Of a stretch of 64,000 nucleotides of DNA, positions 44,850-57,410 are shown one piece after another (positions within the stretch are counted from its first letter, which is position 1; each line of letters begins with the position of its first letter). The stretch spans positions 272,230,177 through 272,294,176 of the forward strand of contig OY282560.1 of the NCBI GenBank assembly GCA_958295665.1, in the 5' to 3' direction. The notes under the pieces are model-generated. The model worked only from the letters and a program-made list of their open reading frames with translations, did no database searches and had not been told where the DNA came from. The position numbers and the translations under genes are program-made. Source of the DNA: Tipula vernalis (Eukaryota > Arthropoda > Insecta > Diptera > Tipulidae).

Positions 44850-46153
44850 TTAATGTATCATTACACTACTCCCCTCAAGATCCAGCTTTAATTTTACAAA
44901 TTCATCTTGACGAATAATGGTATAGACGCTCCCAGTGTCTATTATTGCATCAATGTTTCTTCGACCAAGTGTAACTATACGAGTTTTCAGAAATATGAGC
45001 AAAATACGATTTTCTTTCACTAGAATTACCTGAACTACCTTGCTGCTAAGATTTAGGGTCAACTGAGTTCCTTGTGGCGTTTTAACATTCGAAAGATTTA
45101 TGGCCAAATTCGGAGCAACGAAAACATTTTGGTCCTTTTGATTTGTTATACCAAATGACTTGGACAAGTGACAAAATTTGCCACAGTTATAGCATCTTTC
45201 ATTTATAACATTTAGAACTTTACCTGAATGATTACTTTTCGAGAACCTATTTTGTTTAGAAATATAATTTTGATAAGTATCGATTTTGATTCTCAATTCG
45301 TCAAAATTTTTGGCGCCATAAAGTAATATTTTATTCGATGGTGTATCATCTACGCCTTCCACAAAGTAATCAAATACCGCCTGATCTTCTACGTTACCCA
45401 CGGCAGCTATTTCTCTTAGGGTAGAACTATATTCTCTAAGAGTTTCGACTTTCAGTTTTCTTCTTTCCCTCAGCCACTTATGAATTTCAACACTACTCAC
45501 TTCGACGTGTAATTCTTTTTACTTCAGGATATGCTTTTAAAGCTTTGGCTGCTGATCCTTATAAAGCATTTTTAGCAACAACAAACGAGTGTATTGGATC
45601 TAAATTAAAAATTTTAATTGAATTTTCTACATCGTTAACCCAAGTTTCAATCCTAGTTGATACTGCCGCAAAAATAGATGATTGTATGTCCATTAACTAA
45701 ATTAAATTTGGTCGTTGAAAATAATCATGTTCATGCGATATATTTCGACCGGTAGAAAACCTAATTTGACCCACCTCAGCCGAACAATCATTTGTTAAAC
45801 CATAATTCCGATCTGTTTCATTAATGTTTTCATTTTGATCCTCACCTCGCTTTGGTACCGTTGAATTATAGTTCGCATGATCGAGATTACTTTCGTTTAA
45901 TAAATTATCGTCATGCGACTATTTTGTATACCGTTCATTAGAAGTTAGAACTACCTTCATTATGTGCTTGGTTTAAATTTAACGTATCCATCTTCATTTT
46001 CGAAGACCCTTGACCACTGTTAATCGTTTGAAGACTGTTTTTAAGTTTATGATTTTCTTGCGACAGCAACTTTAATTTAGTTTTTATCTCATCAAATTCG
46101 GCCATGACATTATTCTGAACTACTGTCCCATTCCAAATACTAATCAAACACAA
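44850..46153 (-). pseudogene. Gypsy Gag and protease remnant
   Basis: An N-terminal Gag part lies at about 45938-46153. The frame at 44850-45500 has a Gag C-terminal region (LREYSSTLREIAAVGNVEDQ), a zinc knuckle CYNCGKFCHLSKSF in which the expected fourth ligand C is F, and a protease with IDAIIDTGSVYTII (normally DTGA/S-x-x-S/T). Frame breaks separate the two parts. Gag would package the RNA and the protease would cut the polyprotein. The layout resembles the mdg3/blastopia lineage, which is a tentative assignment. Confidence 0.7.
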
Positions 46154-46680
46154 TTTTTTTTTCCGGTGTGCTGCTCATTTTATTCATGCTCATTCGACCT
46201 GTAAAATTTCTCTGTTTTATTATTATTATTTTTAACAGTAACTATTGTAACAGCAAGGCTATTTTTTCACAATATATTAAAAACTACTTGGCGTTTACCA
46301 AAAATCTAGTTCATTCACTACATTTTTCCACAACAAATTCTATTCAACTTTCCAACAACTATAGGAATTCTCTTTCAATAATCACGAGTATGAATACTAT
46401 AGACTTTATGATTACTATGCGGTTTACGACATCGGAGTATTTCTTCCTTTCTTGATAATATTGAACTTATTTTTCGCAGACTACCACAAATAAATTAAAC
46501 ATTAATTTGAGCACATAATGACCATTATACTTAACAAAACAAAATAAAAAAAGATCGCACATTGGATTACACAAAAAAAAAATTGGATTTTTCTTCAACT
46601 TACCAGATTAACATCGGTTGAGCCCCAATTGTTGAGTTTAATATCCATACCGCGCCCAGAGAATTACAATCACACCAAAT

Positions 46681-46923
46681 TACCACAAATCGACCGACTT
46701 TTAAATAAAATACAATTATTACGATCTTTTAAATGCTTCTTATTTTATTCACAGCAAGTGTACATTCCATTAACTTCAGTCGGTACAGAATAATCAAAAC
46801 TCTCTCTAACATGGTATTTCTACCGCTTTTATATCCAACATATCTTCTATATATTAAACCAAAACACTTAATTGAAATCTTTACAATTAATAATATGCAA
46901 ATCAACGGGAAGCCAATGACACA
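46681..46923 (-). repeat. Gypsy 5' LTR
   Basis: Right copy. On the minus strand it starts TGTGTCATTGGCTTCC and ends near CGATTTGTGGTA. It differs from the left copy by scattered substitutions and a few small gaps. Confidence 0.7.
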
Positions 46924-47629
46924 CAAGTGTAGTGAAAATAGTGAGTGTAAACATGCAATTTTATTTTAATAGTGTCAGACTCGTTACGTTACAAAAAGGT
47001 CTTATGTTTTGGAGTACTACGAGTATGTGTTCCGGACAAATTGTGAAATTAGAGGTGTTACATTGTTTGAAGAATTTGTTCAAAATTATTTTTGCTGTTT
47101 TGATAAAAGTTCATTTTGACCTTGACCAATCAAATATTATATATATATTCACAGATATGGTTACACCGTACACACCACATTTTGAATGAACGTACCATAT
47201 TATTATCAACTTCACCATATTTTGTCCTACAATTGAAACGAATGTTCTAAATTTATCACTTATCATTCATACATTTTCCATAGAATTTATATTTAATACT
47301 TTGATATTCTCAAATACTAAACGTAATGCTAAAAATTATAGGTTAAGATTTGTTTTTGAAATATTCTTCTGAAAAATAGAGATTTCCGTTCTAATTTGAA
47401 AATTAAATCTCCATTTTCCAGAATATTTTAAAATTCTACCAAAAACTATAATAGATTTACATAGAGACGTCTCATGTCGTTTTAACTAAAATTCCATTAT
47501 GATGGGGATAGAAAAATCAAAGACATAAGTACGGTCCAAAGCTGCATTGGAGGAATTTCTAAAACTTCACCGATTGAGCTGATGTTTGGATATTTAGTGC
47601 AAAATCATAAATAAATCGTTATTTTTTAA
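46924..47629. other. AT-rich DNA without recognised genes
   Basis: Nothing recognised besides AT-rich sequence right of the Gypsy LTR. Confidence 0.4.
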
Positions 47630-48030
47630 CGGTAATGGTGGTGGTGATGGTGATGGTATTGAAGATGTTGATCTTGATGACATAAACTACGATGGCACGA
47701 TATTACGATGGTATGATGGTTTAGTAGAATATTAGTGAAATCATTCCATCATAATAATAACGGTTATGATGATATGATAGAGTGATGGTATGATGGTATA
47801 TTTATATGATGGTATGATGGTATAATTATGTATATGACGATGGGATGGTTTAATTGTGTGATGCCATGATGGAATGCTGGTGTGATGGTACGATGGTTTA
47901 TTGGTATGATAGTATGAAATTATGATGATAACTTGGTCCAATGGTGTGATGGTATGGCACTAGTATATTGGTTTGATGGTATGACTGAAATGATGATGTT
48001 ATGATAATCTTATTGTGTTATCGTATAATT
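47630..48030 (+). repeat. degenerate ATGGTATG-type tandem repeat
   Basis: About 400 bp are dominated by ATGGT, GATGGTATGATGG and GGTGATGGTGATGG words with variable spacing. It is an eroded microsatellite or minisatellite; the open minus frame across it is only repeat-encoded. Confidence 0.75.
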
Positions 48031-49007
48031 TACGATGGTATCTCTGATGGAATGTATGATTACGATTGATTGATTATCATTCGTAAAATCCGCCTTTGAA
48101 AGCATATCAAACAAATTTTAATAGCAACTTCTTCCACAATGTAGAGCAAGAAAGAAAAGACAATGAAGAACTTGAGCGACACATTTTTAGCAACATAGAT
48201 CTCAATCACCTGAATCATGAGAGTATCATTGCATGGAAATTCTGTCTCATAAGCTCACATTAAATATTTACTTTTGGGGACACAACCTCATACAAATAAA
48301 TTAGCAATTAACACTGACAACGAAGCCTTATGCAGTACTCTATCCTTCTCGTTGGGTTTTTTAAGTATGTGGCTATGTAAAGGTGAACGCAGCTTCATTT
48401 CAAGGATTTAAGTGACTAATACGCGTTTGTTTCCAAGCGTTTGTAATTTCCAACGAAAGGCAAGAGATTGGGTCTAGTTGGCAGTAATTTGAAGAAAAGG
48501 CTGCATATTCAAGGGCTGATAATCTCTTTACTTAAAATTGAAATAACGGAAAATATTAGGCCATATTACGGGATTTAAAATTGTATCTTATGTTATGTAT
48601 GCTTCCTATTTGAATTTGTATTGAAAAAACAAAAATAACATAACATACAATTTTGGAAGGCGAAATCGGGCTTAATATGTTTTAAAAAAACAATGAGCGA
48701 GTTCATGCTCAACTCGTAAAAGATTTATGTTAAAACATTTATATAACAAAAATTGTTAATGTTTTAGACTCAACGTGCACCGATTTATATATAAATAAAA
48801 ACCGTAATTCAGGAACGTTATAAAATTGTTTATTATTTAAGAATATAATTTCATCGCACTCATGTACGATCTAAAAAAAAGTGAAAACGTAAAAATAACA
48901 ATTGACAAAATATATTTGTTTTACAAGAGAGGGAGAATAACTTAATATTATAATCATACAGATTGATATAAAAATAGTACTTTTATTATTTCTCCCTTCT
49001 TAAATGA
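48031..49007. other. AT-rich DNA, possible 3' end of Mag-like Gypsy
   Basis: On the minus strand, just after the integrase stop, AAGAAGGGAGA could be a polypurine tract (48990-49000). I found no LTR here that matches the sequence right of 56470, so the 3' end is undefined. Confidence 0.35.
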
Positions 49008-50548
49008 TCAACGTCCAGTGGAAGCTTGGAATCTAACAGTTTTAGTTATTTTACGTTCTGATCTTCGTGGTGTAGAAACTTCCCTGGCTTGACCCGACTG
49101 TGGTTGGTTAATGTTATGTGGTGGTATTGAACAACTCGAACTTGGTTCAACTACAGGCTCTTGACTAACAACATCTGACGTTAACTGATCAATTAATTTT
49201 TGACCATTACTGTTTGGAGATTGGCTATTAGTAAAACAAGATCTTCTCTGACTCGGCGTGTGTTTTTGGTGACTACTCGACGATGATTGTTGGTCAGTAG
49301 AGAGTTCAACTAATACATCGAGGTTCGGCTGATCCAAGCTAGAATGAGATAAATGGGTTTGATTAAGACAGCTATGACGAAGTTGGTTTTGATGTCTTCT
49401 CCAGACTCCGATTTCGGTCCCGACCAAAAACATTTTTCGTCCCATCTTTTTGAATATTCGGCCTGGAACCCACTTGACGCCTCTTGAAAAGTTTCTTGCT
49501 AAAACGTTTTGATTCAGTTGAAACTTGCTTTCCTGATCATTACTGAATTTATGTTGTTCATTCGGTAGCAAAACCGATAGTAGGTTTCGAGGTTGTCTAC
49601 CGTGAAGCAGTTCAGCTGGTGATTGTTGTGATATTGGATCGGGTGTTGATCGATACGTTGATAAGAATTTCAGCAAAGCCAATTGACTGTTTTTCTCTTC
49701 CGAAATTATTTTTGTAAATAACGTTTTGAACGTTCTAACAAAACGCTCAGCTTGTCCGTTTGATGCTGGATGGAACGGTGCGGTTGTCAAATGAGTGATT
49801 GAGTTTAGCTTACAAAATTCCCCAAACTCACTGGATACGAGTTGAGGTCCATTGTCGGATACAATGGTTTCAGGCAATCCTTCTATTGAAAAGATTTTTT
49901 GTAAAGCCAAAATGGTTGTTGTTGACGTAATATTACCCATTTCCACCGTATACGGATACTTTGAAAAAGAATCAACACAAATTAACCACATTTTGTTGAA
50001 AAATGGTCCAGCAAAGTCTATATGAATCCTTTCCCAAGGTTTCTCGGCGATCGGCCAACTAGAAAAGTCCCTTTTCGGATTACTGGAGGCAACTTGGCAT
50101 ATTTGACATTTTTTTACTAGTTGTTCAATATTTTTGTCCATGTTTGGGAACCAGCAGTATCGTCGAGCAAGTTGCTTCATCCTTGCGACTCGCCAATGTC
50201 CTTCGTGCAACATTTGTAGTATGTTTCGTTGGAGCGTTTGTGGTATGACAACTCTGGTATAATCTGTTTGAAGTAAAGCGATATTGCTCTGTAATGGCTC
50301 TGTAATGAAAATGCAAATTTACGGTCAAAATATGGTTTTAAATCAGTTTTGTCTCCTTCTTGGAGTTTTTCAGGCCAACCGTTCTGAATAAAATAGACAA
50401 TTTTCGATAAAATTCGATCTTCTGACGTATATTTTTCGATCACTTTTGAGTTTATTGGAAAATCTTTAATGATCTCCTGATTGATCTGATGAACATTAAA
50501 TAATTTTGGGACCCATAGGTAATCGTGAAAGTGCGTCAGCGTTAGCAT
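49008..50548 (-). pseudogene. Mag-like integrase
   Basis: After a frame change near 50215 the H2C2 zinc region is HEGHWRVARM...CQICQ. The core shows HIDFAGPF, VSDNGPQL and HPASNGQAERFVRT, so all three acidic residues (D, D, E) are present. A C-terminal domain with LARNFSRGVKWVPGRIF follows. The frame from 50213 to 49008 is uninterrupted (401 codons) and has a Ser/Gln-rich tail. The upstream linker (50548-50220) is in another frame. The integrase reading frame itself looks intact, which is unusual among the elements here. Confidence 0.85.
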
Positions 50549-52767
50549 GCTGTGTGGTACTTTTGTATTTGATTGTATACGTATATCCTTGAAGAAGGAT
50601 AGCCCATCGTTGAATGCGATGCAAGGTCATGTAACTTTTTATTCTGATTGAAAAGTGACGTCAATGGTTGATGATCGGTGAGTAGTTCGAAACTTCGCCC
50701 TGACAAGTATTGATGGAATTTAGTCACTCCATAGACAATTGACAAAGCTTCTTTCTCGATTTGGCTATATGAACGTTGATTGGCATCAAGAGTTTTAAAT
50801 GCAAACGCAATTGGTTTCTTTGAGCCATCTGGATACCGATGAGAAATAACAGCACCAATCCCAATCGCTGAAGCATCTGTAGCTAAAATTACAGGATATT
50901 CCTCATTATAATGAACTAATCGCGTAGCGTTGATAATTGATTTTTTCAATGATTGAAACGATTCTTCCTGACGTTCACTCCAAGTAAATAGAACGTTTTT
51001 GTGTCGAAGTTCGTTTAATGGTGCGGCCACCGTTGAAAAATTTTGAATACATTTATTGTAATAATTAATTTTACCGATGAACGCTTCAACTTCCTTCAAA
51101 TTTGTTAGTTAGACGCTTTTCAGAAGGTAAAATACCCTCTGCATTGTTAACATGACCCACATATTCAATATGTTCAGCCGCTAGCTTACATTTATCCCGT
51201 TTACATCGTAACCCTAATTCTTCAAATCGATTAAAAATTTCGGTTAGATTTGAGATATGTTCCTCGTTTGTTTCTCCAGAAACAATTACATCGTCGAGGT
51301 AAACAGCGCATTTAGGTACACCCGCGACGACTTCTTCCATGAACCTTTGAAAAATTCCGGATGCGCTGGCCACGCCGAAAGGTAATCTTTGGTATTCAAA
51401 TAATCCAAAAGGTGTATTGATTACCATTAACTTCTTCGACTCGTCTGATAATTCGATTTGCAGATACGCGTCGGTCAAATCAATTTTCGTGAAAAATTTA
51501 CCGCCTTGCAATTTGTGGAAGAGTTCCTCGATACGATCGATCTCAATTTGTGGGTTTACAGTGACTTTAAAGTCACCGCAAATTCGAATTTTGCCGCTCG
51601 GTTTCGGGACGACTACAGACAGCCTGTCGATTTCTTCACGAACTTGTTTGACGTACGCAAAAGGCATGTGGTACGGTTTGCGAAACTTCGGAAGGGCATT
51701 CGACTTCAGAACAATTTCAGCTTTGAAGGATTTGCAGAGACCTAATGTCAATGAAAATAAATTCGGATGTTTGGCACACAAATTGTTAACTCGCTCGGTT
51801 AGTTTTTTATGGTCTGAAGAATCTAAAATAGAATTAATTGAATTGTTAGAACTGGAATAATTTTTTGGATACAATATATCAAAATTAAGTGCTTTAAACC
51901 AGTCTAATCCCATAACGTTTGTTGCTTTGTTCCTATCAACAACTAAGAGATTGCCTTTGAACGACTTATCGGCTAGTGAGATGATGACATCAGTAACGCC
52001 TTTCAGCTCGATAAAAGTTCCACCGTATGATATTAAAAATTTGTTTACCGGCTGGCATCGTGGCGATCCTAATTTTGTATATCCATCCAGTCCCACCAAT
52101 GAACACGAAGCACCCGTGTCGACTTGAAAGGTCATTTCGACGCCGTTAACAAGAAGATCCACTACGATTTTACTGGATGACTCATTCATATTTGATGAGA
52201 TGACATTGACTTCAACCGAATTTATATCATGGAATAAACTAACTGAATTAATTGTCTCCTTTTGCTGATTTGCTGGTCTGTTATTAAAGTTATTTCGATT
52301 ACGACTTCTACCACGTTGACGATAACCGTAATTGTTATTATTTTTTGAACTTTCAATATTAGAATTTGTTCTAGATGATGATCGGGACAAACATACTGGT
52401 GAAATATGACCTTGCTTACCACAATCATCACACACAGACTTAATATGCTTACAGTCACGACGCAAATGATACTTATTGCATTCCGGGCATGATTGATTAC
52501 CAGTATATCGCTGCTGCGATAATGATGCACGAAAGTTGCGGTTTGCTTGACGTGTTCGATTTTGGTGATAACGATTTTTTTCGTTCATCGTCGATTTAAT
52601 TTGATTCACGTCACCCGTTACGAACGTTGGTGGTTCTTTTTTAACTTCTTTACACGATTGCTGAGTAGACTCGTAAATGGTGGCAATTTCGAGAACTTCA
52701 TCTAATGTCGGATTTGTTTTTTGAAGGGCACTGATACGTACATGATCATGTGGTGTATGCTTGACTA
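50542..52767 (-). pseudogene. Mag-like Gag C-terminus, protease, RT, RNase H
   Basis: From right to left: the Gag end, two zinc knuckles (CPECNKYHLRRDC; CDDCGKQGHISPVC), protease VDTGASCSLVG, RT with KIRICGDFK, FTKIDLTDAYLQI, QRLPFGVASA and YLDDVIV (near 51300). A one-base shift at about 51100 moves the frame to RNase H (LATDASAIGIGAV, LLTDHQPL), and another shift occurs near 50620. Catalytic residues are kept; only these shifts break it. Role by family: polyprotein cleavage, cDNA synthesis and RNA removal. Confidence 0.85.
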
Positions 52768-55700
52768 GGTTAGGTTAGGTTAGGTTGGAGTGGCTGCTTA
52801 CGCACAGACCGGTGACGGTCCATTGTGATACCACAGGATGTATCCCCTTTTACCCCTATTGGAACCATTTCGAGCTACTTATGTAGCGTAAGACGTCCCG
52901 CACTTTAATGTTTTCGAGATCCGAGAGGCAGTCCATCCTGAACTTACCTAAGTGTTTGTGCCTTCTGAGAGCCAATGCTGGACACGAGCAAAGGAAGTGG
53001 ACCAACGTCTCTTCCTCCTCTTCATCCAAGCAGCTTCTGCAGAAGTCATTAGCCTCCAGACCCAGCCTTCTTGCATGTTCTCCAAAAAGGCAGTGTCCCG
53101 TGAGTATTCCTACGACCGTTCTTAATTCACGTCTGCGTAAGGATATTAATGCCCAAGTGCGCCCCAAGTCCAGCCTTGGCCAAACTTGTCTTGCAACTCT
53201 ACAGGTTAGGGTGTTAGACCACCTTTCCCCCGCTGAGGATAACGCCTGCTTCCCAAGTGCTTGTCTCAGCGCTGTGATAGGCCTCCCCAGACTTGCCCTT
53301 TCCGGTTGCAGCTGGAGAGTCGTACCCCATGACGCCCGAGTGACCTGGGACCCAGACTACCTGGATGTTGAAATGCTCACCCATCTCATTTAGAGATGAG
53401 TGACAACTCAACGCCACCCGTGACGGCAAAGACACCGATTCTAACGACCGGATCGCTGCTTGACTGTCCACATAGATTGTGATGTCGTCTGAGGATAACA
53501 CATTATGCTTCAACCATGTCATGACCTCCTCAACCGCTACGACTTCAGCTTGGTACACGCTGCAGTAATCAGGGAGACGAATAGAAATATTTACATTTAA
53601 TTTGTCACAGAATACTCGAGTTCCTACTTTGCCGTCTAGCTTGGAGCCATCTGTGAAGAATTGCAACGCTTCAGTTTCCGATGACGGTCTATCCCTCCAG
53701 GATTCCCTTGAAGGGAAGGAGGTCCGCAATCGCTTCTCGAAGCGTAGAGTAGGTTTAATGTAGTCAAGATTCGCCAGCTCATCCTTCAACGATCTGACGA
53801 TAGTAGAGTGTCCTATACTAAGACACCTCCACTGAGAGACGGCTGCAAGTCGTACAGCCATATTTGCCGCCATCTGTTTGCCAAAAATGTCGACCGGAAG
53901 AAGGTGCAACATAACCTCTAAGGCACTTGTCGGTGTCGACCTCAATGCCCCGCTAACAAGCATACAGGCCGTTCTTTGCACTCTCTCAATCTTACTTTTG
54001 TAAGTTACCTTGTCCAGAGCTGGCCACCAAACACCCACCCCGTACATGAGTACAGGTCTCACTACGGCGGTGTAGAGCCAGTGTACCAGCTCCGGCTTCA
54101 GACCCCATCTATGACCAATGGCGTTCCTTCAGGAGTACAAAGCAATAGTAGCTTTGTTTATTCTCTCCAACATGTTGGGCTTCCAATTAAGCTTACTGTC
54201 CAAGATAATGCCCAGATATCTAGCTCTATCAGTAAAAGCAAGTCTCGTGCCATTTAAGGTAGGAGGGACAACTACCGGAATTTTGTATTTCTTAGTAAAG
54301 AGTACCAGCTCTGTCTTGGACGGGTTAATACCAAGTCCACATTTGCCAGCCCATTTCGTAACGATGGTAAGCGCATTCTGAATTACGTCTACAATCGTGC
54401 CCAGGAATTTCCCGGTAACAGCTAAAGCTACGTCATCTGCGTACGCAATAACTTCAATACCCTCTCTCTCCAATTCAAGTAGTAACCCGTTTACCACTAT
54501 GTTCCAGAGAAGAGGGGACAGAACCCCCACCCCTGCGGAGTTCCCCTAGTTACTCGCCTCTTGAAGGTGGAGTCCCCCAACTTCGAGCTAACAATCCTGC
54601 TTCCCAGCATATAATTGATTAACCCTATCAGAGGAACGTCCACCTCCAAAAATGACAATCCCTCCTTGATTGCCTCCGCTTTCACATTATTAAAGGCGCC
54701 TTCTATATCCAGGAAGGCCACCAAACAGAATTCCTTCGAATTAATCGATTTCTCAATCGTAGACACCAAGGCGTGCAGAGCAGTGTCCACAGATCTACCC
54801 TTTGTGTACGCGTGCTGAGACGATGCCCACTTCCTGGCACCTATTTTATCTCTGATGTATACATCCAGCAGCCTCTCCAATGTTTTCAAAAGAAAGGATG
54901 ATAGAGTTATTGGTCTTAGGTCCTTAGGATAGACATGTGAGCTTTTCCCCGCTTTCGGTATGAACACCACATTGACCTCCGTCCAGTACCTAGGAATATA
55001 GCCCAGCTTCAAACACCCTTTGAATATAGCTTCCAGGTAGGGAAGAATAATTACTGAGTTGTTTTGAAGTTCCGCTGGTATAATTTGATCCGGACCAGCA
55101 GATTTAAATGGTTTAAAACCCCTTAGTGCCCATAGGATCCGTTTTCTGGTTACGATATCCTCTGTGGTTACTGACAGTGATTCCTGATGATTGCTACGCA
55201 CCAACAGGTCTTCAAAGCTCCCTGGTAAGTGTGTCTCGAAGAGAAGCTCCAGAGATTCTCCACTAGAAGCTGTCCAAGATCCGTCCGGTTTTATCAAAAA
55301 ACTAGGACTAGATGTACTTTTGGAAAGAATCTTCCTAAGGCGGGAGGTTTCGGATACCTCTTCCATATTTCACAGAAGATTCTCCAAGACCTCCTTTGTG
55401 CCTTTCTTAATTCTTTCTTATAAATTCCGAGTTTCTCCTTATAGGAGTCCCAATCCTGAGCCTCCCTTGTATTTTTGGCTCTATTAAAGGCTATCCTACA
55501 AGCCTTACGATAGGTTCCCAGTTCCCTGGACCACCATACCGGTTTTTGCCTACCCCTAGGCTTTGCCAGTGGGCAGGCAGCGCGAAAGGATCGGTTGCAT
55601 GCGCTAGTAACGCTAGCCACCATGTCCTCCAGCTCCCCAACGGTCGTCGGGGGCTCCATAGCCCTCGTCGGTAACATTCCCTCCAATAATTCCCCATATT

Positions 55701-55854
55701 TGCTCCAGTTGGTCCTTCTAGGGTTCCTGAAGGCTTCCCGGGTAGCAGGGTGAATATCGAGGCAATAGGTTAAATATCGATGATCAGAAAAGGAGTGTTC
55801 CTTATCCACCCTCCAATTTTTAACCATATGATGAATATTATTTGAATATGATTT
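52768..55854 (-). mobile_element. 5'-truncated LOA-like copy inside Gypsy gag, 12-bp TSD
   Basis: This copy is flanked by TATGCTTGACTA at 52756-52767 and 55855-55866. Its tail of four GGTTA repeats is on the left. The 5' end is truncated just after the endonuclease; homology to the 15.6-kb copy ends near 55840, and about 14 bp of extra sequence precede the target copy. It is very close in sequence to the 15.6-kb element (a few differences per 100 bp), so both are comparatively recent. Confidence 0.9.
52856..55840 (-). pseudogene. LOA-like ORF2: RT and RNase H, broken
   Basis: It begins with MVKNWRVDKEHSFSDHRY and carries the RT (LRPITLSSFLLKTL, FLDIEGAFNNV, IAYADDVALA) and RNase H (FFTDGSK, YVDSQAAI, PGHSGVMG). 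Frame breaks by comparison with the 15.6-kb copy: about 55368 (a small deletion), about 54525 (extra base just before the GTPQG block ends), TGA at about 54129, and a deletion of about 34 bp near 53325 that removes the RNase H NCRADELA segment with its last catalytic Asp. It ends SSSKWFQ at 52856. Confidence 0.85.
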
Positions 55855-55865
55855 TATGCTTGACT

Positions 55866-56416
55866 ATCATATCACGAATTTCAAAATCAGAATACGAAGT
55901 GTTACAATCAGGCTTCTGACAAACAAATAAAAAATCTCGAACAGCGCCTTTTAAATCGGCTACCCATTCAGAATAGGTTTGATTAGATTTCATTAAAGTT
56001 TTATTAAATTGACATCGAGCAGCAAGCACATGTTTCTTTGCCAAAAAATGTTCACTTAATTTTGTAGTCAATTCTTTAAACGTTTTACTCACCAGATTTT
56101 CCGAAAACAATTTTTGTAATAATTCAATTGTTTCGTTGCCTACCCACGATAAAAAACATGCTCGTTTTTTCTTATCAATCGTTATACTGTTACCTTCAAA
56201 ATGTTGTTCCAATTGTGGCACATAGTTTGACCATGTGACTTTTTCCTTTTCAAAGGAATGAAATACTGGAACCGCTTGCGTAGCGTTAATATTTTCAACC
56301 GGCGGTGTAACTGTTTTTTTAAAAAAATGTTGCTGTTCGGCCAAGACTTCCTTCATAAAAGTTTCATTCTGCTTTTGTAGCGATTTCAATATTGCTTCCA
56401 GCTCCGCCTTATTCAT
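55866..56416 (-). pseudogene. Mag-like Gag, N-terminal part
   Basis: The start is taken at ATG 56416 (MNKAELEAILKSLQKQN), just after the leader; the longer upstream extension runs through the primer site and is unlikely. It contains FEKEKVTWSNYVPQLEQHF and KKRACFLSWVGNETIELLQK, a Gag capsid-like helix pattern. It is intact until it meets the LOA insertion within DMIVKH. The remaining Gag lies left of 52767 in the same frame once one target copy is discounted. Confidence 0.8.
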
Positions 56417-56460
56417 TTTGATGTTGATTTGTAAAAAAAAAAGATTTATTTCCCTTATCC

Positions 56461-56469
56461 TCGTCGCCA
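56461..56469 (-). promoter_or_regulatory. primer binding site of Mag-like element
   Basis: TGGCGACGA on the minus strand, starting with the TGG that pairs with a tRNA CCA end. It lies about 45 bp before the Gag ATG, so sequence right of 56470 should be the 5' LTR. The tRNA was not identified. Confidence 0.5.
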
Positions 56470-56470
56470 A

Positions 56471-57410
56471 ATACAATATTCGAATATAATATTCGATGAG
56501 GCTGAGCAACCCCTGTATAAAAACGGCTGTTCTTCGCTCAGTATTTAAAACACCTTACATTTTTAGTTCCCAAAGTGAATATGTTCTTCTATTTTGGATT
56601 TGGAAGATAAACCTTACTGACATTAATTGAGCATTAGCAAAGTACAGTTCTACTAAGTTAATCACCTAAACCTGCCAAGTACGCTTTAAAATATACCATT
56701 ACTCATATACGGCAATATTGTCTAAGATTCCATAGTAGTGAATGGTCACAGCAAACTCGCTGCAAGCAGTTCTATTTAGCCGCAATATTGACCGTAAAAT
56801 CATAGCAATTAGCCATTTGCCAAATTTAGTTTTTGGTTTTATCTTTGCTCACATGGGTAAAATTTATATGTGAAAAATTCCATATAAAAACACGAAAATT
56901 GTTGATTTTTATCTCAACATTTATCTGTAAAAGCTAGGTGTCCATAAATATATAATGGGGTTACTAACACTATCTGGGGTTACTAACTCCAAAGATATAA
57001 CCAAATGAAAAATCACTAAAGTATGATTTTAGAAATAATGAAAACCGAAAAATACTTAAGTCATATTTTGAAAAATTAAGTTTAAAATAATTTTAAAATG
57101 TTAACTAACCTAACGGATTGAACAAAAAAAAAAATTAGTAGTTTTTGGATTTTTAGATTTTGGAATAAAAACTCAAATTTGTGTGTTTGTCATTCGTAAG
57201 TTATTGTTCTAAATTCATTTTTCATACTCGTACATTCGAAAATTAAATTAAGTGATTATTCATTACATAAGTGGTTTTTTCAAATTTTTAATTTGATAAA
57301 GTTTAACGGTAAGTTGAAATAAGTGCATTTTCTAAAAATATTCAGTATGTTGTGTCTTGGTTACTTAAGTTATTTCTCGTATAAATAGTTAGTTGTTTTA
57401 TGTAATAAGA
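56471..57410. other. presumed 5' LTR part and AT-rich spacer
   Basis: Right of the primer site an LTR is expected; TTTTTATACAGG (minus strand, near 56518) could belong to its promoter or RNA start. The rest up to 57410 has no recognisable gene. GGGGTTACTAAC occurs twice near 56957-56988. Confidence 0.4.

Larger units (their letters stand above)
42514..46923 (-). mobile_element. decayed Gypsy element with both LTRs (mdg3-like)
   Basis: Direct repeats at 42514-42763 and 46681-46923 share TAAATAAAATACAATTATTA, CACAGCAAGTGTACATTCCA and CAACGGGAAG. They are two LTRs of about 245 bp, roughly 90% alike. Between them the minus strand carries Gag/protease and scattered pol pieces. Next to the right LTR, on the minus strand, TGGTGTGATTG could be the primer binding site. 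Divergence of the LTRs and many breaks indicate an old insertion. Confidence 0.8.
49008..56470 (-). mobile_element. Gypsy element (Mag-like) split by a LOA insertion
   Basis: On the minus strand: a presumed primer binding site TGGCGACGA at 56461-56469, a leader of about 45 bp, a Gag start at 56416, then Gag and Pol apparently in one frame (Gag, two zinc knuckles, protease, RT, RNase H, integrase) to 49008. A LOA copy occupies 52768-55854. A single Gag-Pol frame and YLDDVIV fit the Mag lineage (tentative). No env-like frame follows the integrase. LTRs are not both identifiable. Confidence 0.8.

Noticed and set aside
47741..47941. Minus-strand 66-codon frame (YHHTSIPSWHHT-type)
   Set aside because: Encoded by the ATGGT simple repeat only.
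42514..56470. Endogenous retrovirus with envelope in either Gypsy element
   Set aside because: No env-like frame, signal peptide or membrane segment after the integrase in either element.
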